18,610 bases of DNA from Acidobacteriota bacterium (GTDB lineage: Bacteria; Acidobacteriota; UBA6911; JACQSX01). The position numbers were made by a program, and so were the translations under genes. This document shows positions 1 to 7,340 of this stretch, in pieces (positions within the stretch are counted from its first letter, which is position 1; every line of letters starts with the position of its first letter). Location of the stretch: NCBI GenBank assembly GCA_016199665.1, contig JACQGG010000141.1, positions 1 through 18,610 of the forward strand, given 5' to 3'. Below the pieces are notes generated by a model. The model saw only the letters and a program-made list of their open reading frames with translations. It did not search any database and was not told where the DNA came from.

Positions 1-20
1 CGCGAATGAACGCGAATGAA
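1..20. repeat. Tandem 10-base repeat at the window edge
   Basis: CGCGAATGAA occurs twice in direct succession (1-10 and 11-20), followed by a related CGCCGATG. It may be the end of a longer tandem array beyond the window. No coding frame is supported in 1-90. Confidence 0.5.
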
Positions 21-67
21 CGCCGATGGTGCGAGATGAAGCAGGCTCAGACGGCTGATTGCGTCAG

Positions 68-89
68 GGCGGGCAAATAAATTGCCGCC
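68..89 (-). terminator. Hairpin after the anti-sigma gene, possible terminator
   Basis: GGCGGGCAA (68-76) and TTGCCGCC (82-89) pair into an eight-base-pair stem with one bulged G and an ATAAA loop. The hairpin begins two bases past the stop codon (91-93) of the minus-strand anti-sigma gene, where a terminator would be expected. The minus strand shows no T-run after the stem, so this is not a classical intrinsic terminator. It may act with Rho or only protect the 3' end. Confidence 0.4.
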
Positions 90-90
90 G

Positions 91-786
91 CTAGAAGACG
101 AGCTGGAACTCAGTCCAGCCGGATTCAGCCACTACTTGACCCTGGGCATCTATCCCTTCCACCTTCCAGCGATAACGAACTCCAGGCTTCAGATGCCCGA
201 GCAGTTCCTGTGAAGTTCGGTAGCGCGTCTCCGGGGTGAAGATCTGCCAGACCGTTTCGTTGCCCTGCCGGATTTGCACCCGAAAGCGGGTGAAAGCCGG
301 CAGTGCGGTCCATTCGAAACGGTCCAGCCTGTCGACCCGACCGGCTGGCGCGACGACTTGAATCGCCGATCCGCGCGTCAAAGACGCTGGCGGCGACGTC
401 TCTGTACCCTGGCGGCTGGTGATCCAGACAACTCCGGCCAGCGTGACAACCAGCAGGGCGGCAACCGCGCCCAGGGGGCGAAGCCCAAAAGAAATCAGCC
501 GGCGCCTGTCCGTCACCGACCAAGGTCCGGCTCGCCGGTCCAGCCTTTTTTCAATCTGCTTCCAGGCAAGATCATCCACCGGCGAGGGTGCTTCTTCGGC
601 GCGCTGGAGCAGTTCCTGGCAAATTCCGCACAAACTCACGTGCCTTTCCAGAAGGAGTCTTGCCTCCTGAGGCAATTCGCCCTCACGCAAGGAAAGGAGC
701 AAATCAATGTCCGGACACCCTCCCCTCCCCGCTTTCAGGTCGCCAAGAAGCCGGTCAGACTGATCCATGAGATTGTTGTCATCCAT
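91..786 (-). CDS. Anti-sigma factor, zinc-finger and membrane-anchored, with Ig/FN3-like C-terminal domain
   Basis: A 231-residue protein likely to hold the neighbouring ECF sigma factor inactive at the membrane. The N-terminal part has an HC2/ZAS-type zinc-binding pattern: C24, H49, C53 and C56, the last three in the spacing H-x3-C-x2-C. A single hydrophobic segment at about 103-123 follows, flanked by Arg on the cytoplasmic side. From about 135 to the end, the predicted periplasmic part looks like a beta-sandwich (FN3/Ig-like) rich in Trp, Tyr and Val, ending in a GWTEF motif. The ATG at 786 overlaps the end of the sigma gene by eight bases, and GGGGA lies four bases upstream, so translation is probably coupled. 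The C-terminal domain may sense a ligand or envelope state; the signal cannot be read from sequence. Confidence 0.85.
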   Translation of the reverse strand: MDDNNLMDQSDRLLGDLKAGRGGCPDIDLLLSLREGELPQEARLLLERHVSLCGICQELLQRAEEAPSPVDDLAWKQIEKRLDRRAGPWSVTDRRRLISFGLRPLGAVAALLVVTLAGVVWITSRQGTETSPPASLTRGSAIQVVAPAGRVDRLDRFEWTALPAFTRFRVQIRQGNETVWQIFTPETRYRTSQELLGHLKPGVRYRWKVEGIDAQGQVVAESGWTEFQLVF

Positions 787-1417
787 GCGGTCCCCGACCT
801 TCCGACAGCGTCAGTTTTTCCCAGAGAATCTGAAAATTCCGGCGCCCGTTTTGAAGATAGGATCGAACTTGGTCGTTTGTGTAGCCGGTCAAAGCCTCGA
901 TCTCCTGGTAGGTGAAGCCCTCAACGTACTTGAGCAGCAGAACTTTGCGATGTTCGGGACGGAGTGCCTGCATCAGCTTCCAGGTGATATCGAGCTCCGA
1001 GGAGCGTATCGCCGGATCCTCCGCCTGATCCGGTTCGCTTGGCAAGCGCTCGGCGCGGGCGCGCTGGCGGCGGATGGAGTCGCGAAGCTGATTCAGGCAG
1101 AAATTGGCGGCAATGCGGCAGACCCAGCCGGAAAAATTGCTTCCTTCGAAAGTGCTGAAACGCTCGTAAGATCTCAGGAACGTCTCGTGCACGGCGTCTT
1201 CAGCCCTCCCGACCCGCCGCAGATACTTCAGGCAGATTCCGAACACCTTTCTTCGTTCCCGCCGGTACAGTTCCTCGAAACAAATATTGCTGCGCGTGAC
1301 GCGGAACTGTTCCACCAGTTCCGACTCTGTCAGGTTCCGGAGCGAGTCCACAGACGCCATGGCAAGACCGATGGCATTGTGATTGGCTCCCGCAACCCAA
1401 GTCAAGCTTGTCGACAT
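779..1417 (-). CDS. ECF-family RNA polymerase sigma factor
   Basis: A 212-residue sigma-70 family protein of the extracytoplasmic function type. Region 2 lies at about 45-115 and includes the region 2.2 stretch AEDAVHETFLRSYERF (72-87) and the SGWVCRIAANFCLNQLRD segment. A loose acidic linker (about 118-140) leads to region 4 at about 145-202, with a helix-turn-helix around TYQEIEALTGYTNDQVRS (169-186). I chose the ATG at 1417 because AGAGGGGA sits seven bases upstream; an in-frame TTG at 1462 has no such site, and a later ATG at 1360 is also possible. The gene overlaps the anti-sigma gene downstream, the usual sigma/anti-sigma arrangement. It probably activates its own operon, but I could not identify a convincing ECF promoter upstream. 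Confidence 0.88.
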   Translation of the reverse strand: MSTSLTWVAGANHNAIGLAMASVDSLRNLTESELVEQFRVTRSNICFEELYRRERRKVFGICLKYLRRVGRAEDAVHETFLRSYERFSTFEGSNFSGWVCRIAANFCLNQLRDSIRRQRARAERLPSEPDQAEDPAIRSSELDITWKLMQALRPEHRKVLLLKYVEGFTYQEIEALTGYTNDQVRSYLQNGRRNFQILWEKLTLSEGRGPHG

Positions 1418-1424
1418 GCCGCTG

Positions 1425-1432
1425 TCCCCTCT
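1425..1432 (-). promoter_or_regulatory. Shine-Dalgarno deciding the ECF sigma start
   Basis: AGAGGGGA on the minus strand is seven bases from the ATG at 1417. This favours that start over the longer TTG-initiated frame at 1462. Confidence 0.6.
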
Positions 1433-1836
1433 GCTCGAGTCTGTCCCTTCAGATAACTCCAACCCACGGCGAGGACAAATTACACGAAAGCCGGAAATAT
1501 TTTTTGGCCGTGCTTGGTGTCCCCATCCATAATTCCACTAAGATTTCTGCAATTGACCCCGCACAATGGCAGGGGCTCCTGAGTCGCGCCGAATTGGAAG
1601 GCGGCATTGATCTTGAGCGGCGGTTCCCGTAAAGTGGTGGACCGCCGGTTTGGATCGCGGCCGCGGCTAGTTGTCGGCCAGAGTCGCAGTTACTTTTTTG
1701 CAAAGATTTTTCGCGACGCGAGACCGAAATTGCCTCTGGAGTCTTTCGCCCGGAAAGGGCGAAGGGAAAGCAGTCAGGGGCAAGCGCGCAGCGGGCGCGG
1801 CCCCTGGCTGCCGGGAGATTTCTGGAAATAGTAGAG

Positions 1837-1853
1837 CGCCCTGGAGGGGCGCA
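1837..1853. repeat. GC-rich perfect palindrome
   Basis: GCGCCCTGGAGGGGCGC folds as GCGCCCC-type arms around a short centre: GCGCCC at 1837-1842 pairs with GGGCGC at 1848-1853. It is part of a cluster of short GC inverted repeats in the spacer upstream of the aminotransferase gene. Confidence 0.4.
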
Positions 1854-2015
1854 GGAGAGGGAGATCGGCCCCGGCGCCCCAGGCAGGTGAAGGTGGCGTT
1901 AGCCAGGGGCTGCGCGCTGGTCGCGGCCTTGGCCGCGTCGAGTCTCTGCGATGAGGGGCGGGTCCACTGCCGTTCAGAACCAGATCTTGGGTTGCGGCTA
2001 CGCCGCGCTGAGCAT

Positions 2016-2033
2016 TCTCTGCGCTCTCTGCGC
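2016..2033. repeat. Tandem TCTCTGCGC repeat
   Basis: Two perfect nine-base copies stand directly side by side (2016-2024, 2025-2033), followed by CTGAGCGG. This resembles the widely scattered degenerate intergenic repeats of large environmental bacterial genomes. It lies about 45 bases before the aminotransferase start. Confidence 0.5.
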
Positions 2034-2068
2034 CTGAGCGGTAAGCCCAAAAAACTGATTTTTGCCAC

Positions 2069-2075
2069 GGAGGAG
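2069..2075 (+). promoter_or_regulatory. Shine-Dalgarno supporting a TTG start
   Basis: GGAGGAG lies just before TTG at 2078. The next in-frame ATG (2096) would be 20 bases away, too far to use this site, so TTG is the better start. Confidence 0.55.
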
Positions 2076-2077
2076 AA

Positions 2078-3304
2078 TTGACCACTCAGTTTTACATGAG
2101 CAAGCGGCTTCCGCCCTATGTGTTTAAAACAATCAACGACTTGAAGGCGGCGGCCCGCGCACGGGGAGAAGACATCATTGATCTGGGGATGGGGAATCCC
2201 GATATTCCGACCCCCAAACCCATCGTCAACAAACTGATCGAGGCGGCGCGCAATCCGCGCAATCATCGTTACTCGGTCTCCAGGGGAATCCCCAAGCTGC
2301 GCGAGGCGATCGCAAACCGCTACGCTCGCAAGTGGGGCGTCTCTTTGGATGCGGAAGCGGAAGTGGTCGTGACCATCGGCGCCAAGGAGGGGTTATCGCA
2401 TCTGGTCCTGACGCTGCTGGCGCCGGGGGAGCGAACCCTGTTGCCCGAACCAACCTATCCCATTCATATCTTTTCTACCATGATGGCAGATGGGCGGCTG
2501 ATTCGCGTTCCCATGACCAACCAGGACGATCTCCTCGACAAACTCGGCGCCAGTATCTGTTCAGAACGGCCCAAATTGCTGATTCTTTCATTTCCTCACA
2601 ATCCGACCGGTGTCTGCGTGAGCCGGGAATTTTTTCAGGAGGTGATCCGGCTGGCCCGGCGATATGACGTCATGGTGATTCACGATTTTGCGTACGCCGA
2701 TATCGTGTTTGACGGGCAGGCCGCGCCAAGCATCCTGGAGATCGAAGGCGCCCGGGAGGTCGCGGTTGAAATCTTTTCGATGTCAAAGAGCTACAGCATG
2801 CCCGGCTGGCGTGTCGGTTTTTGCGTGGGAAACGCCGATATCATCGCCGCCCTGTCGCGGGTGAAGAGCTATCTGGACTACGGGATCTTTCAGCCGATCC
2901 AGATTGCGGCCATCATTGCCCTGAATGAATGCGAGGAGCACGTGGAGCGCATTGCGGGCGAGTACCGAAAGCGCCGCAACGTGCTGGTGGAGTCCTTCGG
3001 CCGGGCCGGCTGGCCGGTGGCCATGCCGGAAGCAACCATGTTTGTATGGGCCCGCATTCCGGAACGGTTTCGCGGGATGGGTTCTTTGGAATTCAGCAAA
3101 CTGCTTTTGGATCGCGCCAAGGTTGCGGTGGCCCCGGGGGTCGGGTTCGGGGAATCAGGCGACGGCCATGTGCGGCTGGCACTGGTTGAAAATGAGAAGC
3201 GAATCCGGCAAGCCGCTCGCGGCATCAAGCTGCTGCTGCAAGCGGCGCCGGGAAAGCCGGAGGTGGACTTGGCGGCTGCAGTAAGGGAAAGTAAGAGCCA
3301 ATGA
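2078..3304 (+). CDS. alaC: PLP-dependent class I/II aminotransferase, AlaC-like
   Basis: A 408-residue fold-type I aminotransferase, cytoplasmic, that should interconvert alanine plus 2-oxoglutarate with pyruvate plus glutamate. It resembles E. coli AlaC along its whole length: RLPPYVF near the N-terminus, RGEDIIDLGMGNPD (30-42), YSVSRGIPKLREAI (65-78), SFPHNPTG (171-178), HDFAYADIVFDG (202-213) and the PLP lysine K237 in SMSKSYSMPGWRVGF. N175 and D203 are the expected cofactor contacts. An alternative in the same superfamily is LL-diaminopimelate or another amino-acid aminotransferase, but the AlaC signature is stronger. The start is TTG, chosen from the adjacent GGAGGAG. Its stop overlaps the ATG of the DUF485 gene (ATGA), so the two are probably coupled. 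Confidence 0.88.
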   Translation: MTTQFYMSKRLPPYVFKTINDLKAAARARGEDIIDLGMGNPDIPTPKPIVNKLIEAARNPRNHRYSVSRGIPKLREAIANRYARKWGVSLDAEAEVVVTIGAKEGLSHLVLTLLAPGERTLLPEPTYPIHIFSTMMADGRLIRVPMTNQDDLLDKLGASICSERPKLLILSFPHNPTGVCVSREFFQEVIRLARRYDVMVIHDFAYADIVFDGQAAPSILEIEGAREVAVEIFSMSKSYSMPGWRVGFCVGNADIIAALSRVKSYLDYGIFQPIQIAAIIALNECEEHVERIAGEYRKRRNVLVESFGRAGWPVAMPEATMFVWARIPERFRGMGSLEFSKLLLDRAKVAVAPGVGFGESGDGHVRLALVENEKRIRQAARGIKLLLQAAPGKPEVDLAAAVRESKSQ

Positions 3305-3741
3305 ACCGCGGGCGCGACGGACAACTTGCTCCGGAGGATCCCACCCCCGAAGTGGGATCGGCCACCGACATTGCTCCGCTGGGAAGGGGAGCGGGAAAGC
3401 CGCCGCACGAATTGACGGCTGACGAAGACGCAAACGTGACAAACTGGGAACGGGTGGCGGCCATGGAGGAGTTCAAGGCCCTCATTCGGGCCAAGCGCCG
3501 CTTTATCCTTCCTGCCACAGTCTTTTTCATCATTTACTATTTTGCCCTGCCGGTGCTTGTCGGCTATGCGCCGCGCCTGATGGAAAAGCGGGTGGTCGGC
3601 GTGGTGAACATCGCCTATCTTTTTGCCCTGTCGCAGTTTTTTATGGCTTGGATTCTGGCCGCGCTCTATATGAGGGCCGCCAGTCGATTCGACCAGATGG
3701 TGCGCAGGATTATCGAGAAAACCCAAAACCACAGGGGATGA
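3301..3741 (+). CDS. DUF485 inner-membrane protein (YjcH-like) with N-terminal extension
   Basis: A 146-residue small membrane protein. Residues about 48-140 match the DUF485 family: a basic amphipathic lead (FKALIRAKRRF, 58-68), a first membrane helix at about 68-89, a second at about 100-124, and a charged tail with FDQMVRRI. Family members such as YjcH are about 100 residues and are typically encoded just before an ActP-type symporter, as here, but their biochemical role is not established. The first 45 residues are a Pro/Gly/Asp-rich, probably disordered extension. An internal ATG giving MEEFKALI (codon at 3463) would yield a more usual length. The upstream ATG is supported by its ATGA overlap with the aminotransferase gene. 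Confidence 0.82.
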   Translation: MNRGRDGQLAPEDPTPEVGSATDIAPLGRGAGKPPHELTADEDANVTNWERVAAMEEFKALIRAKRRFILPATVFFIIYYFALPVLVGYAPRLMEKRVVGVVNIAYLFALSQFFMAWILAALYMRAASRFDQMVRRIIEKTQNHRG

Positions 3742-3874
3742 TTCGCCCGGCGAGGCGCCGCGACCTCTGGAGGCCGGAACAGTAAGAACGGCCGCCGACA
3801 CTTTCGCCCGGGGGCGTGCTCGATGAAAGATTGCATCCGGCCCCGCGCCGGGAAAGGACGCCGGAGAAACAGCT

Positions 3875-5494
3875 ATGCCAGTATCGCTGCTGATGTTTGT
3901 CGCCTTTATCGGGATCACCCTGGGGATCACCGGGTGGGCGGCGAAACGATCCAAAGAAACCAGCGCGTTTTTTGCCGCCAGTCGCCGCATCAAAGGCTGG
4001 CAAAATGGCGTCGCGGTGGCCGGAGATTACATGAGCGCCGCCTCGTTCCTGGGAATTGCGGGCATTATCGCTTTTCAGGGCTACGATGGTTTTATGTATT
4101 CGGTCGGCTGGCTGGTGGCCTATTTGACGGTGCTCCTGGTCGTGGCCGAGCCGCTGCGCAATGCCGGCAAATACACCATGGCCGACGTGCTGGCGTATCG
4201 TCTCAGCCCGCGTCCCGTGCGGGCGATGGCCGCGCTGAGCACGCTGACGGTAAGCACTTTTTACATGATCGCGCAGATGGTGGGGGCCGGGGCGCTGGTC
4301 ACTCTGCTGCTGAAGGACTCCGGGATCAGCTACCAGATGGCGGTCGTCGGTGTGGGCGCGCTGATGATCATCTACGTGGTGTTCGGGGGAATGCTGGCGA
4401 CAACCTGGGTGCAGATCATCAAGGCCATCCTGCTCATGAGCGGAACAGTCCTTCTGAGCATTCTGGTGCTGGCCCATTTCGGCTTCAGCTTTGCCGGCCT
4501 GTTTAATGCGGTTGCTCGCGTCACCTACCATGAGAACGGAGTGGAGGTCACCCGGAATTTCCTCCAGCCGGGACTGCGCTTCAAACCGCCTTACGGCGCT
4601 CTGGATCTGATCTCTCTCGGTCTGGCGCTCGTTTTTGGCACCGCAGGGCTGCCACACATTCTGGTGCGCTTCTACACGGTTCCCGATGCAAGAACCGCCC
4701 GCGTCAGCGTCGTCTGGGCCATGGCTTTGATCGGCAGTTTCTACATCATGACCACATTCCTGGGTTTTGGCGCGGCTACCATCGTTGGCCGCGACAAGAT
4801 CGCCGACGGCGGCGGCACGAATATGAGCGCGCCGCTGCTGGCCCAAGTGCTGGGGGGCGAGATTCTCTTTGCCTTCATCTCCTCGATTGCATTTGCCACC
4901 ATTCTGGCGGTCGTAGCCGGCCTGACAATCAGCGCCTCTACATCGTTCGCCCATGATGTCTACACCAATGTCATACACCGAGGCGGCGAGCGCCGGCCGG
5001 GCGAGGAAGTACGGGTGGCTCGCGTTACGGCGTTTGTCGTAGGCGCCATAGCCATCGGCATCGCGATCCTGCTCGGGCCGAATGCCAATGTCGCGTTCCT
5101 CGTCGGCCTTGCGTTTGCTGTGGCCGCGTCGGCGAATCTTCCCGTGATCGTCTTTTCCATTTTCTGGAAGCGATTCAACACCCGGGGCGCAGTCACCGGA
5201 CTGGGAACGGGCCTGTTGGCTTCCATCGGGCTGATCCTTCTCAGTCCCAGCATCATGTCGGTCGACCCTCCCTCAGTCACCGGGGCGGCGCGCCACCTGA
5301 TCCAGGCGCCGCCGATATTCCCGCTGGAGAATCCCGGGATCTTGAGCATTCCCCTTGGTTTTCTCGGCGCTCTGGCGGGGAATCTATTGGGTCGCGATCG
5401 CGATCCGGGCGCCGAAACCCGTTTCACGGAGTTGCTGGTGCGCGCCAATACCGGCCTGGGCGCTGAAAAAGCAACCCCCCATCCGGGAAAGTAA
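3875..5494 (+). CDS. actP: Sodium/solute symporter, ActP-like (acetate or other monocarboxylate)
   Basis: A 539-residue polytopic membrane protein of the SSS family (LeuT fold, about 13 helices). It imports a small carboxylate with Na+ or another cation. Stretches nearly identical to E. coli ActP are visible: AEPLRNAGKYTMADVLAYR, YMIAQMVGAGAL, VFGGMLATTWVQIIKA, VFGTAGLPHILVRFYTV, AFATILAVVAGLTIS and VAFLVGLAFAVAASANLPVI. The C-terminal tail with RANTGLG also matches ActP. The ATG at 3875 has GGAG eight bases upstream. The DUF485 gene immediately before it is the usual partner. Acetate is the best guess for the substrate, but glycolate, pyruvate or lactate are possible. The alanine aminotransferase in the same operon would fit a pyruvate-linked role. 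Confidence 0.88.
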   Translation: MPVSLLMFVAFIGITLGITGWAAKRSKETSAFFAASRRIKGWQNGVAVAGDYMSAASFLGIAGIIAFQGYDGFMYSVGWLVAYLTVLLVVAEPLRNAGKYTMADVLAYRLSPRPVRAMAALSTLTVSTFYMIAQMVGAGALVTLLLKDSGISYQMAVVGVGALMIIYVVFGGMLATTWVQIIKAILLMSGTVLLSILVLAHFGFSFAGLFNAVARVTYHENGVEVTRNFLQPGLRFKPPYGALDLISLGLALVFGTAGLPHILVRFYTVPDARTARVSVVWAMALIGSFYIMTTFLGFGAATIVGRDKIADGGGTNMSAPLLAQVLGGEILFAFISSIAFATILAVVAGLTISASTSFAHDVYTNVIHRGGERRPGEEVRVARVTAFVVGAIAIGIAILLGPNANVAFLVGLAFAVAASANLPVIVFSIFWKRFNTRGAVTGLGTGLLASIGLILLSPSIMSVDPPSVTGAARHLIQAPPIFPLENPGILSIPLGFLGALAGNLLGRDRDPGAETRFTELLVRANTGLGAEKATPHPGK

Positions 5495-5500
5495 AGGAGG
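5494..5500 (+). promoter_or_regulatory. Strong Shine-Dalgarno deciding a GTG start
   Basis: AAGGAGG begins at the last base of the symporter stop codon and stands seven bases before GTG at 5508. This rules out the longer frame that overlaps the symporter gene. Confidence 0.75.
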
Positions 5501-5507
5501 CCAGATC

Positions 5508-5906
5508 GTGAAAGAAGCTGTAACCCGGGAAACCATGCAGAAGATCATCTCCGAGTACTTTGCGGCGATTCGCGCTATGGATTGCGCGCGCTGGGTCGCC
5601 ACGTTCGCCGAGGATGCCGTCAGTTATGATCCGGCCGATAGTCCTCCCGTTCGGGGCCATGAGAATCTGCGCCGGTTCTTCACCGCGGTGACAGCGGCAT
5701 TCCAAAAAGTGGGACTTACTGAAGATCACGTTTTTGTGGTTGGAAACAGCGCTGCAGTCAAATGGACCGGGCAGGGAACAGGCAGGAACGGACGGGATGT
5801 GGGCTTCGCGGGAATCGACATCATCGAAGTCAATCCGCAAGGCAAGATCCAGACCGTTCGAGCTTACTGGGACATGGCAGGAATGCTGGCCAGGCTGCAG
5901 GAGTGA
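5508..5906 (+). CDS. SnoaL/NTF2-like domain protein
   Basis: A 132-residue single-domain protein with the cone-shaped alpha+beta NTF2 fold. Helix 1 (about 7-25) is followed by the hallmark W-x3-F-AEDAV-Y strand (29-40), a P-V-RGHENLRRFF segment (47-58), and beta strands at about 73-88, 97-110 and 113-122 ending in RAYWDM. SnoaL-like proteins include ketosteroid isomerase-type enzymes and many of unknown function. D36 and D41 are in the general area of the pocket, but I cannot assign a reaction. The GTG start follows a strong AAGGAGG that touches the symporter stop, so it is probably the last gene of the aminotransferase-symporter operon. Confidence 0.8.
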   Translation: MKEAVTRETMQKIISEYFAAIRAMDCARWVATFAEDAVSYDPADSPPVRGHENLRRFFTAVTAAFQKVGLTEDHVFVVGNSAAVKWTGQGTGRNGRDVGFAGIDIIEVNPQGKIQTVRAYWDMAGMLARLQE

Positions 5907-5959
5907 GCGATCCTTTCACCGCCAACCGGATCGAGAACGCAATGGCGGACGTAGACGGC

Positions 5960-5972
5960 GACAGATGCTGTC
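5960..5972. terminator. Weak hairpin between converging genes
   Basis: GACAG-ATG-CTGTC forms a five-base-pair stem with possible GGC/GCC extension, in the 88-base gap between the converging SnoaL-like gene and ruvB. There is no T-run on either strand, so its role as a terminator is uncertain. Confidence 0.25.
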
Positions 5973-5994
5973 TGCCGACCGCTGTCCGCTTCGG

Positions 5995-7014
5995 TCAAAA
6001 CAATCCCCGCTGCGGATTGCCCGGCTCCACGCCGAAGTGGTCGTAGGCCAGGCGAGTGGCCACTCGTCCCCGCGGTGTCCGGTTCAAGAAGCCGATCTGA
6101 ATCAGATAGGGTTCGTAGATATCCTCGATGGCGTCCTGCTCTTCACTGATGGCTGCCGAGATGGTGCCCACCCCGACCGGACCGCCGCCAAATTTGTGAA
6201 TGATGGTCAGCAGCAGCTTGCGATCGATTTCGTCAATGCCGTGCCGGTCCACATTCATCAGCTCCATGGCATCGACCGCGACTTTGCCGATGATGACGCC
6301 GTCGGCCCGCACCTGGGCATAGTCCCGCACCCGCCGCAGCAGGCGGTTGGCAATCCGCGGCGTGCCGCGCGCCCGCCGGGCAATCTCCGAAGCCCCCAGA
6401 TCGTCAATTTTCACGTTCAGGATTCCAGCCGAGCGGATCACGATTCGCTTCAGGTCCGCCTCCTCGTAGAAATCGAGACGGTGGATGATGCCGAAGCGGC
6501 CGCGCAAGGGGGATGTCAGCAGACCGGCGCGCGTGGTCGCTCCCACGAGCGTAAAGCGGGGGAGATCGATCTTAATGCTGCGCGCGCTCGGGCCTTCTCC
6601 GATGATGAGGTCCATCTGGTAGTCTTCCATCGCCGGGTAAAGGATCTCTTCGATGGACGGATGCAGCCGGTGAATCTCATCGATGAAGAGAACGTCATTA
6701 GCCTCAAGATTGGTCAGGATGGCCGCCAGGTCGCCGCGCTTTTCAATCACCGGACCGGAAGTGGCCCTGAAGTTAACCCCCATTTCGTTGGCGATGATGG
6801 TGGCCAGTGTCGTCTTGCCCAGCCCGGGGGGGCCGTAAAGCAAGACATGATCCAGCGGCTCTGCCCGCTGGCGGGCGGCCTGCACTGAAATTCCAAGATT
6901 TTCCTTTACGCCCGGCTGTCCGAAGTATTCCTTCAAGGTTCTGGGACGCAGATTGGACTCAAAGACGCTTTCCTCGTCCAGGTGCCCGGGGTTCAGTAAA
7001 CGATTTTCAGACAT
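5995..7014 (-). CDS. ruvB: Holliday junction branch migration ATPase RuvB
   Basis: A 339-residue AAA+ motor that drives branch migration of Holliday junctions with RuvA during recombinational repair. Visible landmarks are LRPRTLKEYFGQ (22-33), Walker A GPPGLGKTT (61-69), Walker B VLFIDEIHRL (108-117), the sensor I region TLVGATTRAG (155-164), the SPLRGRFG arginine-finger segment (168-175) and the C-terminal winged helix ending in GFLNRTPRGRVAT. Length is normal. I chose ATG at 7014; a GTG at 7023 is in frame, but its GGGATAA is only about three bases away, whereas the same site is about 12 bases from the ATG. It lies downstream of ruvA on the same strand, across an unusually long spacer. Confidence 0.97.
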   Translation of the reverse strand: MSENRLLNPGHLDEESVFESNLRPRTLKEYFGQPGVKENLGISVQAARQRAEPLDHVLLYGPPGLGKTTLATIIANEMGVNFRATSGPVIEKRGDLAAILTNLEANDVLFIDEIHRLHPSIEEILYPAMEDYQMDLIIGEGPSARSIKIDLPRFTLVGATTRAGLLTSPLRGRFGIIHRLDFYEEADLKRIVIRSAGILNVKIDDLGASEIARRARGTPRIANRLLRRVRDYAQVRADGVIIGKVAVDAMELMNVDRHGIDEIDRKLLLTIIHKFGGGPVGVGTISAAISEEQDAIEDIYEPYLIQIGFLNRTPRGRVATRLAYDHFGVEPGNPQRGLF

Positions 7015-7059
7015 GGCGCGCACTTATCCCAGGACCCGGCAATTGACACGGCCGGCCTA

Positions 7060-7121
7060 CTGACAACGGACAACTGACAACGAACAACGGACAGCTGACA
7101 ACTGACCACTGACCACTGACA
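7060..7121. repeat. Degenerate CTGACAA repeat tract
   Basis: Repeated units of the form CTGACAACGGACAACTGACAA (in segments) and ACTGACCACTGACCACTGAC run through this stretch with a period of about 7-14 bases. The reverse complement of the same motif appears at 7290-7336. Confidence 0.7.
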
Positions 7122-7289
7122 TCTTTCGGGATTAACCGAGGGCTCGCACAGTTCACGTCCCGGCTGCAATCCTGCATGCCTCTTCGCCGTTCCTCACAAT
7201 CAGCCGGATTTTTTCCTTACAGCTTACGGCTCGCCAAGTTTCTTCTTCACGTCACGCCGGCTGCGGCCGCCGGATGCCTTTCGGCTGCT

Positions 7290-7336
7290 ACTTGTCAGTT
7301 GTCAGTTGTCTGCTGTCAGTTGTGTCACTTCTCAGT
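7290..7336. repeat. Inverted copy of the CTGACAA repeat tract
   Basis: CTTGTCAGTTGTCAGTTGTC and then TGCTGTCAGTTGTGTCAC are the reverse complement of the repeat at 7060-7121. The tract ends just beyond the ruvA stop codon. Confidence 0.7.
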
Positions 7337-7340
7337 AGCC

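Larger units (their letters stand above)
1418..2077. other. Gene-poor spacer with degenerate repeats
   Basis: This 660-base stretch separates the divergent sigma and aminotransferase genes. Open frames exist on both strands, but none shows a recognisable domain or a good ribosome site, and their composition is Arg/Pro/Ala-rich as expected from GC-rich noncoding DNA. Positions 1750-1960 are dense in short inverted GC runs such as GCGCCCTGGAGGGGCGC (1837-1853). Positions 2016-2033 hold TCTCTGCGC twice in tandem, followed by CTGAGCGG; this kind of degenerate sequence often recurs between genes in large environmental genomes. Promoters for both flanking operons should lie here, but I see no clear one. 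Confidence 0.55.
7015..7340. other. Repeat-filled spacer between ruvA and ruvB
   Basis: These 326 bases separate two genes that are usually adjacent or overlapping. They hold two oppositely oriented tracts of CTGACAACTGAC-type repeats near the two ends (7060-7121 and 7290-7336). Between them is about 170 bases of unrelated sequence with no supported gene. The inverted tracts could pair into a long imperfect hairpin in the ruvAB transcript. Confidence 0.6.

Noticed and set aside
3710..4978. Long minus-strand open frame opposite the ActP-like symporter gene
   Set aside because: Its composition is rich in His, Gln, Asp and Arg, as expected from the complement of hydrophobic codons; the symporter match on the plus strand is unambiguous.
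5355..5507. Longer N-terminus for the SnoaL-like protein overlapping the symporter gene
   Set aside because: The extra residues have no similarity to the fold, and AAGGAGG at 5494-5500 clearly sets the GTG at 5508 as the start.
5734..6888. Plus-strand open frame opposite ruvB
   Set aside because: ruvB is certain on the other strand; the plus-strand product lacks any motif.
7060..7336. CRISPR array
   Set aside because: Repeat units are too short and degenerate, there are no spacers of regular length, and the two tracts are inverted relative to each other; no cas genes are present.
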